Assembly: GCA_029058745.1 (NCBI GenBank)
Contig: JAIDXM010000005.1
Coordinates: 62,001-126,000 of the forward strand
From: Muribaculaceae bacterium
Lineage (GTDB): Bacteria; Bacteroidota; Bacteroidia; Bacteroidales; Muribaculaceae
Length of the DNA stretch: 64,000 bases
Reading direction: 5' to 3'
The number at the start of each line of letters is the position of its first letter. Within the stretch, counting starts at the first letter, position 1. The translations under genes were made by a program, and so were the position numbers. The notes under the pieces were generated by a model. The model made no database searches and was not told the origin of the DNA. It saw only the letters and a list, made by a program, of their open reading frames with translations. Positions 1 through 9,117 of this stretch are shown here, piece after piece.

Positions 1-575
1 GAGTATTTGGCGCTGACGAGGCTTTGTCCGATTTGGGCAAGCTGTGAGTTGGTGAGCGCGGCTGCCGTGGAGCCTGTTGCCCCGATTCCGTCGAGCACAG
101 CCGAGGAGAGCAGGGCCTGCTGGAATGCCTTGCGGGTGTCCTTGTGTGCCACATGACCGATTTCATGGCCGATTACTCCGAGCACCTCATCGTCAGACAT
201 GCGGTCCATAAGACCGGAATATACCCTCACGCTTCCGTCGGCACAGGCGAATGCGTTGACATCGTCGGTGAGATATACCTTGAAGTTAAGAGGTATGCCG
301 TCAACCGAATTCAGTCCTTTGGTGAGCTTCGCGAGTCTGACAGAGTATTTGTTGCCGGCGGGGGCCAGTTTATTCTGTTTGTCGGAATAAGCGACATACT
401 CATGCACATACGACTGTATGTCGCCGTCGGAGACTGTGGCCGCCTGCAATGCTTTCGAGGCTCCGCTCATCAGCGAGGCCATGTTGAGACTTGAGGTGGA
501 GCAACCTCCGGAAATCAGGATTATCGCCATAGAGGCTGATATTCCCAGAGTCTTCAGTTTTGAGAGCAGTTTCAT
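1..575 (-). CDS. M48-family metalloprotease lipoprotein, truncated by window start
   Basis: Reverse-strand reading from the ATG at 575 gives MKLLSKLKTLGISASMAIILISGGCSTSS..., a lipobox, then ...DDEVLGVIGHEIGHVAHKDTRKA.. containing the HExxH zinc motif HEIGH. Confidence 0.85.
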   Translation of the reverse strand, partial: MKLLSKLKTLGISASMAIILISGGCSTSSLNMASLMSGASKALQAATVSDGDIQSYVHEYVAYSDKQNKLAPAGNKYSVRLAKLTKGLNSVDGIPLNFKVYLTDDVNAFACADGSVRVYSGLMDRMSDDEVLGVIGHEIGHVAHKDTRKAFQQALLSSAVLDGIGATGSTAAALTNSQLAQIGQSLVSAKY

Positions 576-826
576 ATCATTCTGTTTTTGGGCTGTTGCC
601 ATATATGAAGGCGCCGCTCCGCCGTGACAGGGGGAATGTCTTCATACGGGTTATGATTCAGGGATATCTCTATGGATATCATTATTGAAATAAAACACTT
701 TTCCCCGGCATAGAGTTCTTTGCAGTTAAACCGATTTCAGAGGAAATCCGTTTATCAGATATAGCTTCCCGTGTGTAGGTGTCGTGACAGACATGTAAGG
801 CCGGGAATGGATAACAGACACGTATT

Positions 827-1756
827 ATGCAAGGAAAATTCAGAGATATGTTGGAAGGCAATCTGTGCATTCTGATTGCCACAGTTTTTTTCGGACTTAA
901 CATCCCGGTTGTGAAACTGCTTATACCGCGATGGATGACCGCGATGGATGTCACAGCGTTCCGTATGCTTGGCGGGTGTGTCCTGATATGGATTACCTCG
1001 CTGTTTTTCCGCAGGGAGAGAATCCAACGGCGTCATTGGGTGAACCTTATCACGGGCGGGGCCGTAGGATTGTTCTCGTTTATATTCCTGTTCAATCTTT
1101 CGTTGCATTATTCCAACCCTATTGATGTGGCCATCATCATGACTATGCCTCCGGCATTCGTAATGCTCATCAACATTTTATTCAGGAAACGCCATCCCTC
1201 CTTTCTTGAGATAGCCGGGGTTGTCGTGTCGTTCGCGGGGTCGTTTATAGTGATTTCCCTACAGCATGGCGGCGACAAGGGGAGCGACATGCTTCTTGGC
1301 GACCTTCTTGCCTTGGCCTCGGCCATGTGCTACGCGTTCTATCTTGTGATTACGGAAGAGCCGTCAAGGACATATCGTCCCACCACGATGCTCCGTTGGG
1401 TGTATCTGTCGGCGGCTATACCATCAGTGTTCCTTATTCCGGGGCTATGCCATGCCGGGATATGGCACACATCTCTGGCGCAGCCGTGGCTTATGATAGC
1501 GTTTGTGGTGGTCTGTGTGTCGTATGGGTCATATTTCCTGATGGCTCCCGCCGAGAAGAAACTGTCGAGCGATCTTGTTTCCATCTATCAGTATCTTGTT
1601 CCGGTGGTGGCGTCGGTAGCCTCCGTTATTCTCGGGCTTGACAGAATCCGGTGGATTCAGGTGTTGGCCATGGTGGTGATAATCGGAGGTATGGTTATGT
1701 CAAACATAGGCAAATACCGTAAAGGGAAACAGACTCCGGCCGCTGGGACGAAGTGA
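827..1756 (+). CDS. EamA/DMT family transporter
   Basis: 309 aa, about 10 hydrophobic segments with EamA-type repeats (NLCILIATVFFGLNIPVVKLL; SDLVSIYQYLVPVVASVASVILG). Confidence 0.85.
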   Translation: MQGKFRDMLEGNLCILIATVFFGLNIPVVKLLIPRWMTAMDVTAFRMLGGCVLIWITSLFFRRERIQRRHWVNLITGGAVGLFSFIFLFNLSLHYSNPIDVAIIMTMPPAFVMLINILFRKRHPSFLEIAGVVVSFAGSFIVISLQHGGDKGSDMLLGDLLALASAMCYAFYLVITEEPSRTYRPTTMLRWVYLSAAIPSVFLIPGLCHAGIWHTSLAQPWLMIAFVVVCVSYGSYFLMAPAEKKLSSDLVSIYQYLVPVVASVASVILGLDRIRWIQVLAMVVIIGGMVMSNIGKYRKGKQTPAAGTK

Positions 1757-1773
1757 TTGTTTTGTTGCCGGTG

Positions 1774-2325
1774 TCAGTATTCCACCTTGTCGGTCTTTGA
1801 CTCCCATTCTCTGAAAGCCTTGTTCGCTTTGGCCCTCATGAAATGACGCATGGGTATCGAGCGGTGTTCATAGTCCATGGCGAGCTGCTCGTAGATAAAG
1901 GAGTCGTCAAAACCGATTGAAGCGGCGTCGTCTTTCGTGTTTCCGTAGCAGACAGCCGAAATCCCGGCCCAATATATCGCGCTGAGACACATAGGACAAG
2001 GCTCGCATGAGCTGTAGATTGTGCATCCTTCAAGTTTGAACGACTGTAGCCGTCGGCATGCGTCACGGATGGCAGACACTTCCGCGTGTGCGGTAGGGTC
2101 GCAGTTGGCAGTGACACGGTTCACTCCGGTGGCCACTATTTCACCGTCTCGCACGATTACAGCGCCGAAAGGTCCCCCTCCGTTTCTGACGTTTTCAACG
2201 GAGAGGTCGATGGCCATTTGCATGAACTGTTCGTCGGCAGGGGAGTAGCAGAAATTCTCCTGAAGTGACTTGGGTGTATATTTGTTCTTTTCCATTAGCG
2301 TCGTCGGGGAGTTGGTGACAGACAT
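1774..2325 (-). CDS. Nucleoside deaminase (guanine/cytosine deaminase family)
   Basis: Zinc-binding motifs HAEVSAI and SSCEPCPMCLSAIYWAG. Confidence 0.9.
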   Translation of the reverse strand: MSVTNSPTTLMEKNKYTPKSLQENFCYSPADEQFMQMAIDLSVENVRNGGGPFGAVIVRDGEIVATGVNRVTANCDPTAHAEVSAIRDACRRLQSFKLEGCTIYSSCEPCPMCLSAIYWAGISAVCYGNTKDDAASIGFDDSFIYEQLAMDYEHRSIPMRHFMRAKANKAFREWESKTDKVEY

Positions 2326-2440
2326 CGCATTTGTCGCGATGAGCGGAATCCCCGCATATTAGAAACGGATAGTCACGTGGCTAAGTTGTGTGGCATATCT
2401 ATTTCAGACGGATGCGTCAGAGAGCGATGGCACCGGCTGT

Positions 2441-3085
2441 CTATTTGGCGGATTCCTGTAGGCGCATCATGGCGAGCCATTTGCGGTAGCCTATGGCGGC
2501 GATAACCGTATATATGGCGTAAAGCACGGCATATAGGAAGATGCCCTTGTAGGCGTAGAGCCCTACGCAGACAGCGTCAACGGCAATCCATGCTATCCAT
2601 TGCTCTATATATTTGCGTGCAAGCATCCACATGGCCACGATGCTTAGGGCTGTGGTGAAAGCGTCGGCTAAAGGCACGGTGCTGTCGGTGAGGTATCTCA
2701 GGATACAGTATAGGGCGAGCCATAGGATGATAAAAACCATGGCGCAACCTGTCAGCTGTCTTCCGGATATGTGGGATATTGGCAACGGTGCTTTCTCGTT
2801 TTGATTCCCGTTGCCGGCATGCCCGGGATTTTCTTGTTTCGCGACTCTCCCTGCCCGCGTCCATGCGATATAGCCATAGACGGCAATCAGAAAATAGTAT
2901 ATGTTGATTGCGAAATCGGCATATAGCCCCTTATGGAGATATATCCACATGGATATGGAGGGCATGACGATGGAGGCGAACCAAAGGCGTGAGTCGGCGT
3001 GGTATTCCCACCATAGGTATAGCAGACCCACGGAGAACCCGAGAGTTTCGAGGATTATATCCCACGGGATGTTTGATAGCATCAT
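2441..3085 (-). CDS. pnuT: PnuC-family transporter; probable thiamine transporter (PnuT) by context
   Basis: 214 aa PnuC-like membrane protein; start abuts the end of the upstream TonB receptor gene, which is preceded by a TPP riboswitch. Confidence 0.7.
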   Translation of the reverse strand: MMLSNIPWDIILETLGFSVGLLYLWWEYHADSRLWFASIVMPSISMWIYLHKGLYADFAINIYYFLIAVYGYIAWTRAGRVAKQENPGHAGNGNQNEKAPLPISHISGRQLTGCAMVFIILWLALYCILRYLTDSTVPLADAFTTALSIVAMWMLARKYIEQWIAWIAVDAVCVGLYAYKGIFLYAVLYAIYTVIAAIGYRKWLAMMRLQESAK

Positions 3086-5337
3086 CAGAAAGATAGAGTT
3101 ACGGTTGCGAGAACGTTGGTTGTAGCTTGCGCGGCATAGCCTGCATAGCGGTAGATTACGGGGGCGCCGTTCTCAAGATAGTAGCCGGCTCCGGAGTATC
3201 CGTTGTTGCAGTATTTCTCGTTGAAAAGGTTATAGATTGTGAATCCGAGGCGCAGTTCCTTCATGGAGGGTATCCTCTTGAAGGTGTATGCCAGCGAGAG
3301 GTCGGACACGAAATAAGAGTCGAGTCTCGCGTCCTCGCTTTTGGCATTGTTCATGTATTGGCTCGACACGTAGCGGCTCATGAGCGAAGCCTCGAATCCC
3401 GCTACAGTGAAATTGAATGCATTGTGTAGGATGAAGTCGGGCGAGAATGCGATTGGAGTGTCTCCACGGTCGAACGAAATCGGATTGGTCCATTCATCCT
3501 CATAGATATATTCCACGAAGTCCTTGATTCGGTTTCTCGACAGTGTGGCGTTGATTTGCCAGTCAAACCATCTTGTGGGGCGTAGGGCGCCCTGCAGCTC
3601 TATTCCCATTCTGTAGGAGTCAGGCACGTTCACGCTTATGGCGTTTCCGGTGTCTGACAGCTGTCCGGTCACGACAAGCTGGTCCTTATAGTCCATATAA
3701 TAAAGGTTGGCGCCGACAGAGAAGAGTGGGTTGGTGTATGAGTAACCGAGTTCATAGTCAAACATCCGTTCCGCCTCGGGATAGTGGCCTGGGTCGCTGT
3801 CGGTGAAATTGTCGCGGGTTGGTTCCTTGTGAGCCACGCTCCATGAGGCGTAGGCGCGGTGTCCGCCGTTGTTGTATGCCAGACCCACTTTCGGATTGAA
3901 GAAATTCCAGTCGCGGTGTATTCCGAGATTGGCCATGTCTCCGGTGTTCCAGTCGAAATTGTCGCTTTCTCCGGAGATGGTGTAGTGGATATGGCGGAAT
4001 TGCAGGTCGGCATATGCTGAGATGCCGTTCCAGATGTCGTAGTCTCCCCGGATGAAGACGTTGGAATCGAACTTGCGTCCGGTGTTATGGTAATATTGCT
4101 GTAAGGGATTTATGGGGCCCACATAGTTTCTGACCCATTTCACCTGCCCGAAGTGGTTGCCTCGGTGCCAGTTTGCGGCTCCTCCGGCCACAAGGGCCAT
4201 TGGCCCGCGTTCATATCTGACGTTTAGCATCCCGCCGCCGAAATCGTTGTCGTTGTTTTTGAGCCGGATGAGGTCTGATTTTGTGACGAGGTTCCCGTCC
4301 TGGTCAGTGAAGGGGGACAACCCGTATTCTTCGAGAGTCCGTTTTGTCTTATACTGGTCGTAATAACCGTCTCCTTTGGTGTAATGGAGTGCGGCGTTGA
4401 GCGTCAGGAATTGTCCGATGTTCTGGTTGAGGAGCAGCTGGAAATGATGTTGCGTGAAATTGTCGCACTGGTCGGCGTAGAATGCTGTATGTCCGTTTGA
4501 GTCGGTATATTTCCCGCAGGGGTTGTAGCGTCGTCCATACTCCTCCATCTCCTCTTTTGAGGCGTAGTCCCAGGCCATATATGTGCGCTCTTTGCCACCG
4601 AAGGCAAGTAGCCTGATTGAGGTATTGTCGCCACGGTAGGCGAGCTGTCCCATGTAGCTCCAAAGTTTTGAGAAAGCACGGTCGATATATCCGTCTGAGC
4701 CAATGTGGCTGAAGCGGGCATCCACTGTCCAATGGTCGCCGAAAAGGCCTGACGACACCTTGATTGTCTGTTTGTTTGAATTGAAAGAACCGTAGGATGC
4801 CGACACCATTGCCGAACGTTCTGACGAGGGGGAGTCGGTGAGCATGTTGATGGAAGCCCCGAAGGCCCCGGCTCCGTTGGCCGACGTGCCGGCGCCGCGC
4901 TGAATCTGTATGTCGCGCAGAGATGAGGCGAGGTCGGGCATGTTGACCCAATATACGTTGTGGCTTTCGCTGTCGTTGATAGGCACACCGTTGGCGGTGA
5001 TATTTATGCGGGAGGCGTCGCTTCCTCTCACCCTCAGACCGCTGTAGCCGATTCCACCGCCGGCGTCGCCGGTGGTGACGATTGAGGGGGTCATCTCAAG
5101 GATGCTTGGGATGTCGCGTCCGTCATTCTTTCTCGCAATCTCTTTGCGACCCACGTTGGTGAAGGCCACCGGAGTCTTCACACCGGCCCTGTTTGCGGTG
5201 ATTTCCACTCCTTTGAGTTCTATGGATACGGAGTCTGCCTCCTGCGCAGACGCGGGAGTAGTCACGGCAGTCTCAGCCATGACGGGGAGTGCGCCGACAC
5301 ATGTCATGAGCGCGCCCCATGAAATTCTTTTGTTCAT
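3085..5337 (-). CDS. TonB-dependent outer membrane receptor, probable thiamine uptake
   Basis: 750 aa with signal peptide, plug domain (NDGRDIPSILEMTPSIVTTGDAGGGIGYSGLRVRGSDASRINITANGVPINDSES) and C-terminal beta strand ending in F; TPP riboswitch directly upstream. Confidence 0.88.
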   Translation of the reverse strand: MNKRISWGALMTCVGALPVMAETAVTTPASAQEADSVSIELKGVEITANRAGVKTPVAFTNVGRKEIARKNDGRDIPSILEMTPSIVTTGDAGGGIGYSGLRVRGSDASRINITANGVPINDSESHNVYWVNMPDLASSLRDIQIQRGAGTSANGAGAFGASINMLTDSPSSERSAMVSASYGSFNSNKQTIKVSSGLFGDHWTVDARFSHIGSDGYIDRAFSKLWSYMGQLAYRGDNTSIRLLAFGGKERTYMAWDYASKEEMEEYGRRYNPCGKYTDSNGHTAFYADQCDNFTQHHFQLLLNQNIGQFLTLNAALHYTKGDGYYDQYKTKRTLEEYGLSPFTDQDGNLVTKSDLIRLKNNDNDFGGGMLNVRYERGPMALVAGGAANWHRGNHFGQVKWVRNYVGPINPLQQYYHNTGRKFDSNVFIRGDYDIWNGISAYADLQFRHIHYTISGESDNFDWNTGDMANLGIHRDWNFFNPKVGLAYNNGGHRAYASWSVAHKEPTRDNFTDSDPGHYPEAERMFDYELGYSYTNPLFSVGANLYYMDYKDQLVVTGQLSDTGNAISVNVPDSYRMGIELQGALRPTRWFDWQINATLSRNRIKDFVEYIYEDEWTNPISFDRGDTPIAFSPDFILHNAFNFTVAGFEASLMSRYVSSQYMNNAKSEDARLDSYFVSDLSLAYTFKRIPSMKELRLGFTIYNLFNEKYCNNGYSGAGYYLENGAPVIYRYAGYAAQATTNVLATVTLSF

Positions 5338-5348
5338 CTCTTTTTTTT

Positions 5349-5444
5349 CTTTACGCCGGTACTAACCGGATCAAGTTCAAAGGGTCTGTTCTCAGCTTCA
5401 TCTTCCTGCGGCGTTGCGGCCTACGAGACGATGACGCACCCCTA
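5349..5444 (-). promoter_or_regulatory. TPP (thiamine pyrophosphate) riboswitch, THI element
   Basis: Reverse complement reads GGGGTGCG...GCTGAGAACAGACCCTTTGAACTTGATCCGGTTAGTACCGGCGTAAAG, matching the conserved CTGAGA...ACCC..GAACCTGATC.GG.TAATACC.GCG core. Confidence 0.93.
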
Positions 5445-5507
5445 AAAAATGCGGAAGGAGTTCTGAATCTATGGTTTATGCCAGGGCATCCTCTCGCATT
5501 CCGTATG

Positions 5508-5538
5508 CAAAGTTACTGAAAATATGTCGCTTCCCCAA
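5508..5538 (-). promoter_or_regulatory. Bacteroidetes-type promoter of the thiamine operon
   Basis: Minus-strand TTG (5538-5536), 20-nt spacer, TAACTTTG (5515-5508), upstream of the TPP riboswitch. Confidence 0.6.
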
Positions 5539-5723
5539 GGCATGCCACTGATAATTGCCGTTTTCCCTAAGATTTGCGTTGCGGAGACACGCTTGAAGAC
5601 CGCAAGGGCTATATGCAGGCGCGGCAAATGCTCAGGAGAGGACCATGTAAGAATTATCATTGTCTTATCAGGAATAATCACTATCTTTGTAATCGGTAAT
5701 TCAATAAATACCATGACAGAGAT

Positions 5724-6140
5724 ATGGGATTGCTCAATCGTATAAAGAGGTCAAACGTCATTCGTAATGTTTGGACTCAAATGGCTCAGATAACAGTGAT
5801 TTGTGGACTCATCTTAGCGACCGGAACAGCTAACGCCTGCATTCAAAGAGACCATTACGGCCTTGCATTTGCCTACACAGCGGCGATTTGTGCCGTGGCT
5901 ATTGTATTTATCTCATGGCTTGGGTGGTTCATTTACGTCATTTTGACAAAACGTCATCTTGTCCCGATGCATCCGGAAGGATATATGATTCTCGACTGCA
6001 TTGAGCTCTGCCTTTTCTTGTTTTGGATTATATCTTTGATTTTCAATACTGATATCGGAGCATGGGTTGTCCCTGTTTTGATATTGATATGGATTGCATC
6101 CGGTTATATCGCCTTGAAGTACAAGACCTCTGAATTGTAA
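5724..6140 (+). CDS. Small hypothetical membrane protein
   Basis: 138 aa with about four hydrophobic segments; 23 bp upstream of a TetR-type regulator on the same strand. Confidence 0.6.
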   Translation: MGLLNRIKRSNVIRNVWTQMAQITVICGLILATGTANACIQRDHYGLAFAYTAAICAVAIVFISWLGWFIYVILTKRHLVPMHPEGYMILDCIELCLFLFWIISLIFNTDIGAWVVPVLILIWIASGYIALKYKTSEL

Positions 6141-6162
6141 ATCACTAATATTGTAAGAACGC

Positions 6163-6774
6163 ATGACTCAAAAAGAAATACGAGAGCAAACGCAGAAACT
6201 CCTGTTGCAGACGGGAGTCAAACTGTTTGGAACCAAAGGGTATGATGCCACATCGATTGTTGATATTGAGGCCGAACTTAATCTGACACGTGGAGCCATA
6301 GCCTATTATTACAAGTCAAAACTTGGGATGTTTGAGGCGACTGTCAACAAATACTATTTCGGTCGTGTCATGCCGTCGTCAGTTCCGGCAGAATACCAGA
6401 ACAGTCTTAAAACCTTCTACGTCAAATATGTGTCGATGCTTGAGGAGGAATGTCTGGCACTGATTAATGATGGAGTCCGCAACGTTGCGGGGACATTTCT
6501 CAACCTCGAGACTGACGCTTTGAGGAGCCTTCCCAATTTCAGAGAGAAATGTGTTGAATTTAATGATAGGCAAATATCGGTGCTTGAACTTGTTATCGGA
6601 AGGTCTATAAACAACGGCGAGATTAAATCCGGAATTATTCCGTCAGTGATAGCCGAGATGTTTATGAACTTGGTCATAGGCCAGGCTTATCGTTCAAACG
6701 TTGAAGGTTTCCTGTATTGTTCCGATGGACTGCTTCGCCAGTTCAACAGCATCTATCGTTTGATTTCAATATGA
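6163..6774 (+). CDS. TetR/AcrR family transcriptional regulator
   Basis: N-terminal HTH: LLLQTGVKLFGTKGYDATSIVDIEAELNLTRGAIAYYYKSKLGMFEA. Confidence 0.9.
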   Translation: MTQKEIREQTQKLLLQTGVKLFGTKGYDATSIVDIEAELNLTRGAIAYYYKSKLGMFEATVNKYYFGRVMPSSVPAEYQNSLKTFYVKYVSMLEEECLALINDGVRNVAGTFLNLETDALRSLPNFREKCVEFNDRQISVLELVIGRSINNGEIKSGIIPSVIAEMFMNLVIGQAYRSNVEGFLYCSDGLLRQFNSIYRLISI

Positions 6775-6790
6775 TAAGACAACTGCCTTT

Positions 6791-7453
6791 ATGAAACCTA
6801 AACACAATAGAATCTTTTGCATAGGTTGTCACCACAACAAGATGTTGTTTGCCACGCAAGCCAAAGCTGATAACTTTATTAAGTTCAACAGTGAGGCTAT
6901 TGCGGCTCATTCCAGCAAGGTGCCATCCAGGAGTTACTATTGTTCCTTTTGTTGTGGCTGGCACGTTACAAGCATTGATGATGATAATATCGCTAAACAA
7001 AGAGATGAAAGGGATGCGAAGGTTTGGGAGGCGATAAAGACTAAGCTTAAGAAACAGGAGGATGTGTCGCAGACGCAGATTGCTACTTTCTCGGATACGC
7101 TTGCCCATTTCCGTCTGTTGTTTGAGAAGTATTATCAAATATCTTTTGATTTTGACGGTCCACACACCTTGACTGTTGATAACGTCAGAAACGATCTCGC
7201 GCCGGTCATAAGGCAGATGCTGAAAGAAGTCAGGCCATTGCGCGACAGGTGTTTCCGTCATTTCAAAGGCAATGAATATAGGCTTTATCATAAAGCTAAA
7301 GATTCAGAAACACAGTCACGAATGGTAGTATATCAGGCTCTATATGGAAAGAAAGGATTTTGGGTGCGTCCTGAAAAAATGTTTTTTGAGAGAATCATTC
7401 GCGACGGAAAGGAATTTCCTCGCTTCGCTGAGATATACAAGGCAGACTCATAA
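6791..7453 (+). CDS. Hypothetical protein with N-terminal zinc-ribbon-like CxxC...CxxC
   Basis: 220 aa; FCIGCHHNK ... YYCSFCCGWHV. Confidence 0.6.
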   Translation: MKPKHNRIFCIGCHHNKMLFATQAKADNFIKFNSEAIAAHSSKVPSRSYYCSFCCGWHVTSIDDDNIAKQRDERDAKVWEAIKTKLKKQEDVSQTQIATFSDTLAHFRLLFEKYYQISFDFDGPHTLTVDNVRNDLAPVIRQMLKEVRPLRDRCFRHFKGNEYRLYHKAKDSETQSRMVVYQALYGKKGFWVRPEKMFFERIIRDGKEFPRFAEIYKADS

Positions 7454-7484
7454 TCATTTGTAGATTGGCTTCTCGTTGATGTAG

Positions 7485-7575
7485 TTATAGTCGAAACAGA
7501 AAGTATTTGTGCGTTTCTGAGGGTAGTGACATGCCTTTTGCATGTAGGATTCGCATAGGTATAAAATGCACATTT
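7485..7575 (+). repeat. 91-bp intergenic element, copy 1 (inverted relative to 10171-10261)
   Basis: TTATAGTCGAAACAGAAAGTATTTGTGCGTTTCTGAGGGTAGTGACATGCCTTTTGCATGTAGGATTCGCATAGGTATAAAATGCACATTT; 82/91 identical by hand to the reverse complement of 10171-10261. Confidence 0.92.
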
Positions 7576-7669
7576 GTTTTTTTGTGTTGACTATACATAC
7601 TTTCCGGATTAGAAGTGCGTTAATAGTCTTAGAAAGGTGTTCCGCTTCCTATAAACTTGTAAATTAATA

Positions 7670-9010
7670 ATGAAAAAGATTTCTATCGTCATATCGCTTC
7701 TCGTTGCCATAGTTTTCCCGTCGCTTGGCCAAGGCTTGAATTCGACAGATTCTATAACAGTTGCCGGGCGAATCATTAACGTGGTGGAAGGTAAGCCGCG
7801 CACAATTATAGTCAATGAATGCGATTATGCCTCAGATTCCGTCCGGGAAATAACTGAAATTGATTCGGCCGGCAATTTCAATGTCAGAATTCCTTTTTCA
7901 TTTCCCCATACTTTCACCTTGAATTATGATGTGCGAAACTACATCAATGCGTTTGCGGCACCCGGCGATTCCGTGTTTGTCGAAATCGATGCTTCGCTCA
8001 ATCCTGTGGGAATACGTTTCGGAGGTGACAAGGCTACTGTCAGCCGTGAATACAATAGTGCCATAGAGGATTTGTCATCTATATTTTCTTGCAATTTCCC
8101 GTCTTTCAAAAGTGCTGCCGATGAATTCATAGCGTCTTTTGTAAAACATGTTGAAACCGGGAGGAATGCAATCGACAGATATGCTTCGGAACATGACATT
8201 TCAGATGAAGTGAAACGTATGCTTTACACCGAGAATATGTATGCTTTGGCAAATCAAGCCATGGACTATGAAGGACGCGACAGTGTGGACTGTAGAAAAT
8301 TCTTTCTTAATCCTATATTCGATATTTTCAACGAAGAAAATACGAAGGTTATGTATTTCCCATATCATTTATCGAAAGTTTTGATGTATGCGCCCGAGAT
8401 TATTGAAACCGCACCAAAAGGCATCGTGCGCGACCTTATGTACGTGCGTGCATTCGAGGAATCGGAAGGCGAAATGAATTTGCGAAGAGAGGATTTTTAC
8501 CTTCCGGGTTATTACGACCGTTTGTTCGCATCGGAGGCAACGTGTGCCCCGATTAAAATCGACGGCATAGCCCCCGGAGATATAATGGTTTGCCACAATG
8601 GGAAGGTGAAATCAATTAAGAGCGTAAATCCTTTGGAATGGCTATTGAAAGAGTATTCGGGGTATCCGTTATATCTGGATGTGAGCGCCACATGGTGCGG
8701 ACCATGTATAGCCAATCTTAACGCAAGCGAAGGATTGAGGAAACATTATGCAGGCTCTGATATGGTGTTTGCTGTGATATGGCTTCGCTCTTCGCAGGAT
8801 GCGTGGAAAAAAATAACACCGAAAATCAGTAATGCAGTCCATATCTTTATTCCAGATAACGAGATGGGCGATTTGATTATGAAATACCTTTCTGTGGGTG
8901 GTTTCCCTTCACACTACATGATATCCCGTGGGGGAGAGATAAAAGGGAATGTGCCAAATTACCTTTCAAACGAGCTTCCACTCTTCCTTGACTCCCACCT
9001 CAATCCCTGA
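7670..9010 (+). CDS. Thioredoxin-like (TlpA/AhpC-type) domain protein, secreted
   Basis: Signal peptide MKKISIVISLLVAIVFPSLG; C-terminal DVSATWCGPCIANLNASEGL. Confidence 0.8.
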   Translation: MKKISIVISLLVAIVFPSLGQGLNSTDSITVAGRIINVVEGKPRTIIVNECDYASDSVREITEIDSAGNFNVRIPFSFPHTFTLNYDVRNYINAFAAPGDSVFVEIDASLNPVGIRFGGDKATVSREYNSAIEDLSSIFSCNFPSFKSAADEFIASFVKHVETGRNAIDRYASEHDISDEVKRMLYTENMYALANQAMDYEGRDSVDCRKFFLNPIFDIFNEENTKVMYFPYHLSKVLMYAPEIIETAPKGIVRDLMYVRAFEESEGEMNLRREDFYLPGYYDRLFASEATCAPIKIDGIAPGDIMVCHNGKVKSIKSVNPLEWLLKEYSGYPLYLDVSATWCGPCIANLNASEGLRKHYAGSDMVFAVIWLRSSQDAWKKITPKISNAVHIFIPDNEMGDLIMKYLSVGGFPSHYMISRGGEIKGNVPNYLSNELPLFLDSHLNP

Positions 9011-9094
9011 TTTTTTATCTGTAGGTATTTGAGTGAAGGATGGCGAAATAGCCGGAATAGTGGATATGTCGCCATCCAATGTTTTTGAGGTGGA
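8999..9094 (-). pseudogene. Truncated copy of the aat 3' end
   Basis: Minus strand encodes HLKNIGWRHIHYSGYFAILHSNTYR*, parallel to the Aat C-terminus HLKSMGGRHIPYSDYLAILHSNTTGEND*; DNA alignable to 10331-10428. Confidence 0.85.
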
Positions 9095-9117
9095 ATAAGC
9101 ACGTCTCTGCATTATAT

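Noticed and set aside
2441-3085. Nicotinamide mononucleotide transporter PnuC
   Set aside because: Family match is fine, but the TPP riboswitch and TonB partner favour a thiamine role.
4349-4988. Two ~200-aa minus-strand ORFs
   Set aside because: Out-of-frame shadows of the TonB receptor coding sequence; arginine/proline-rich translations typical of shadow ORFs.
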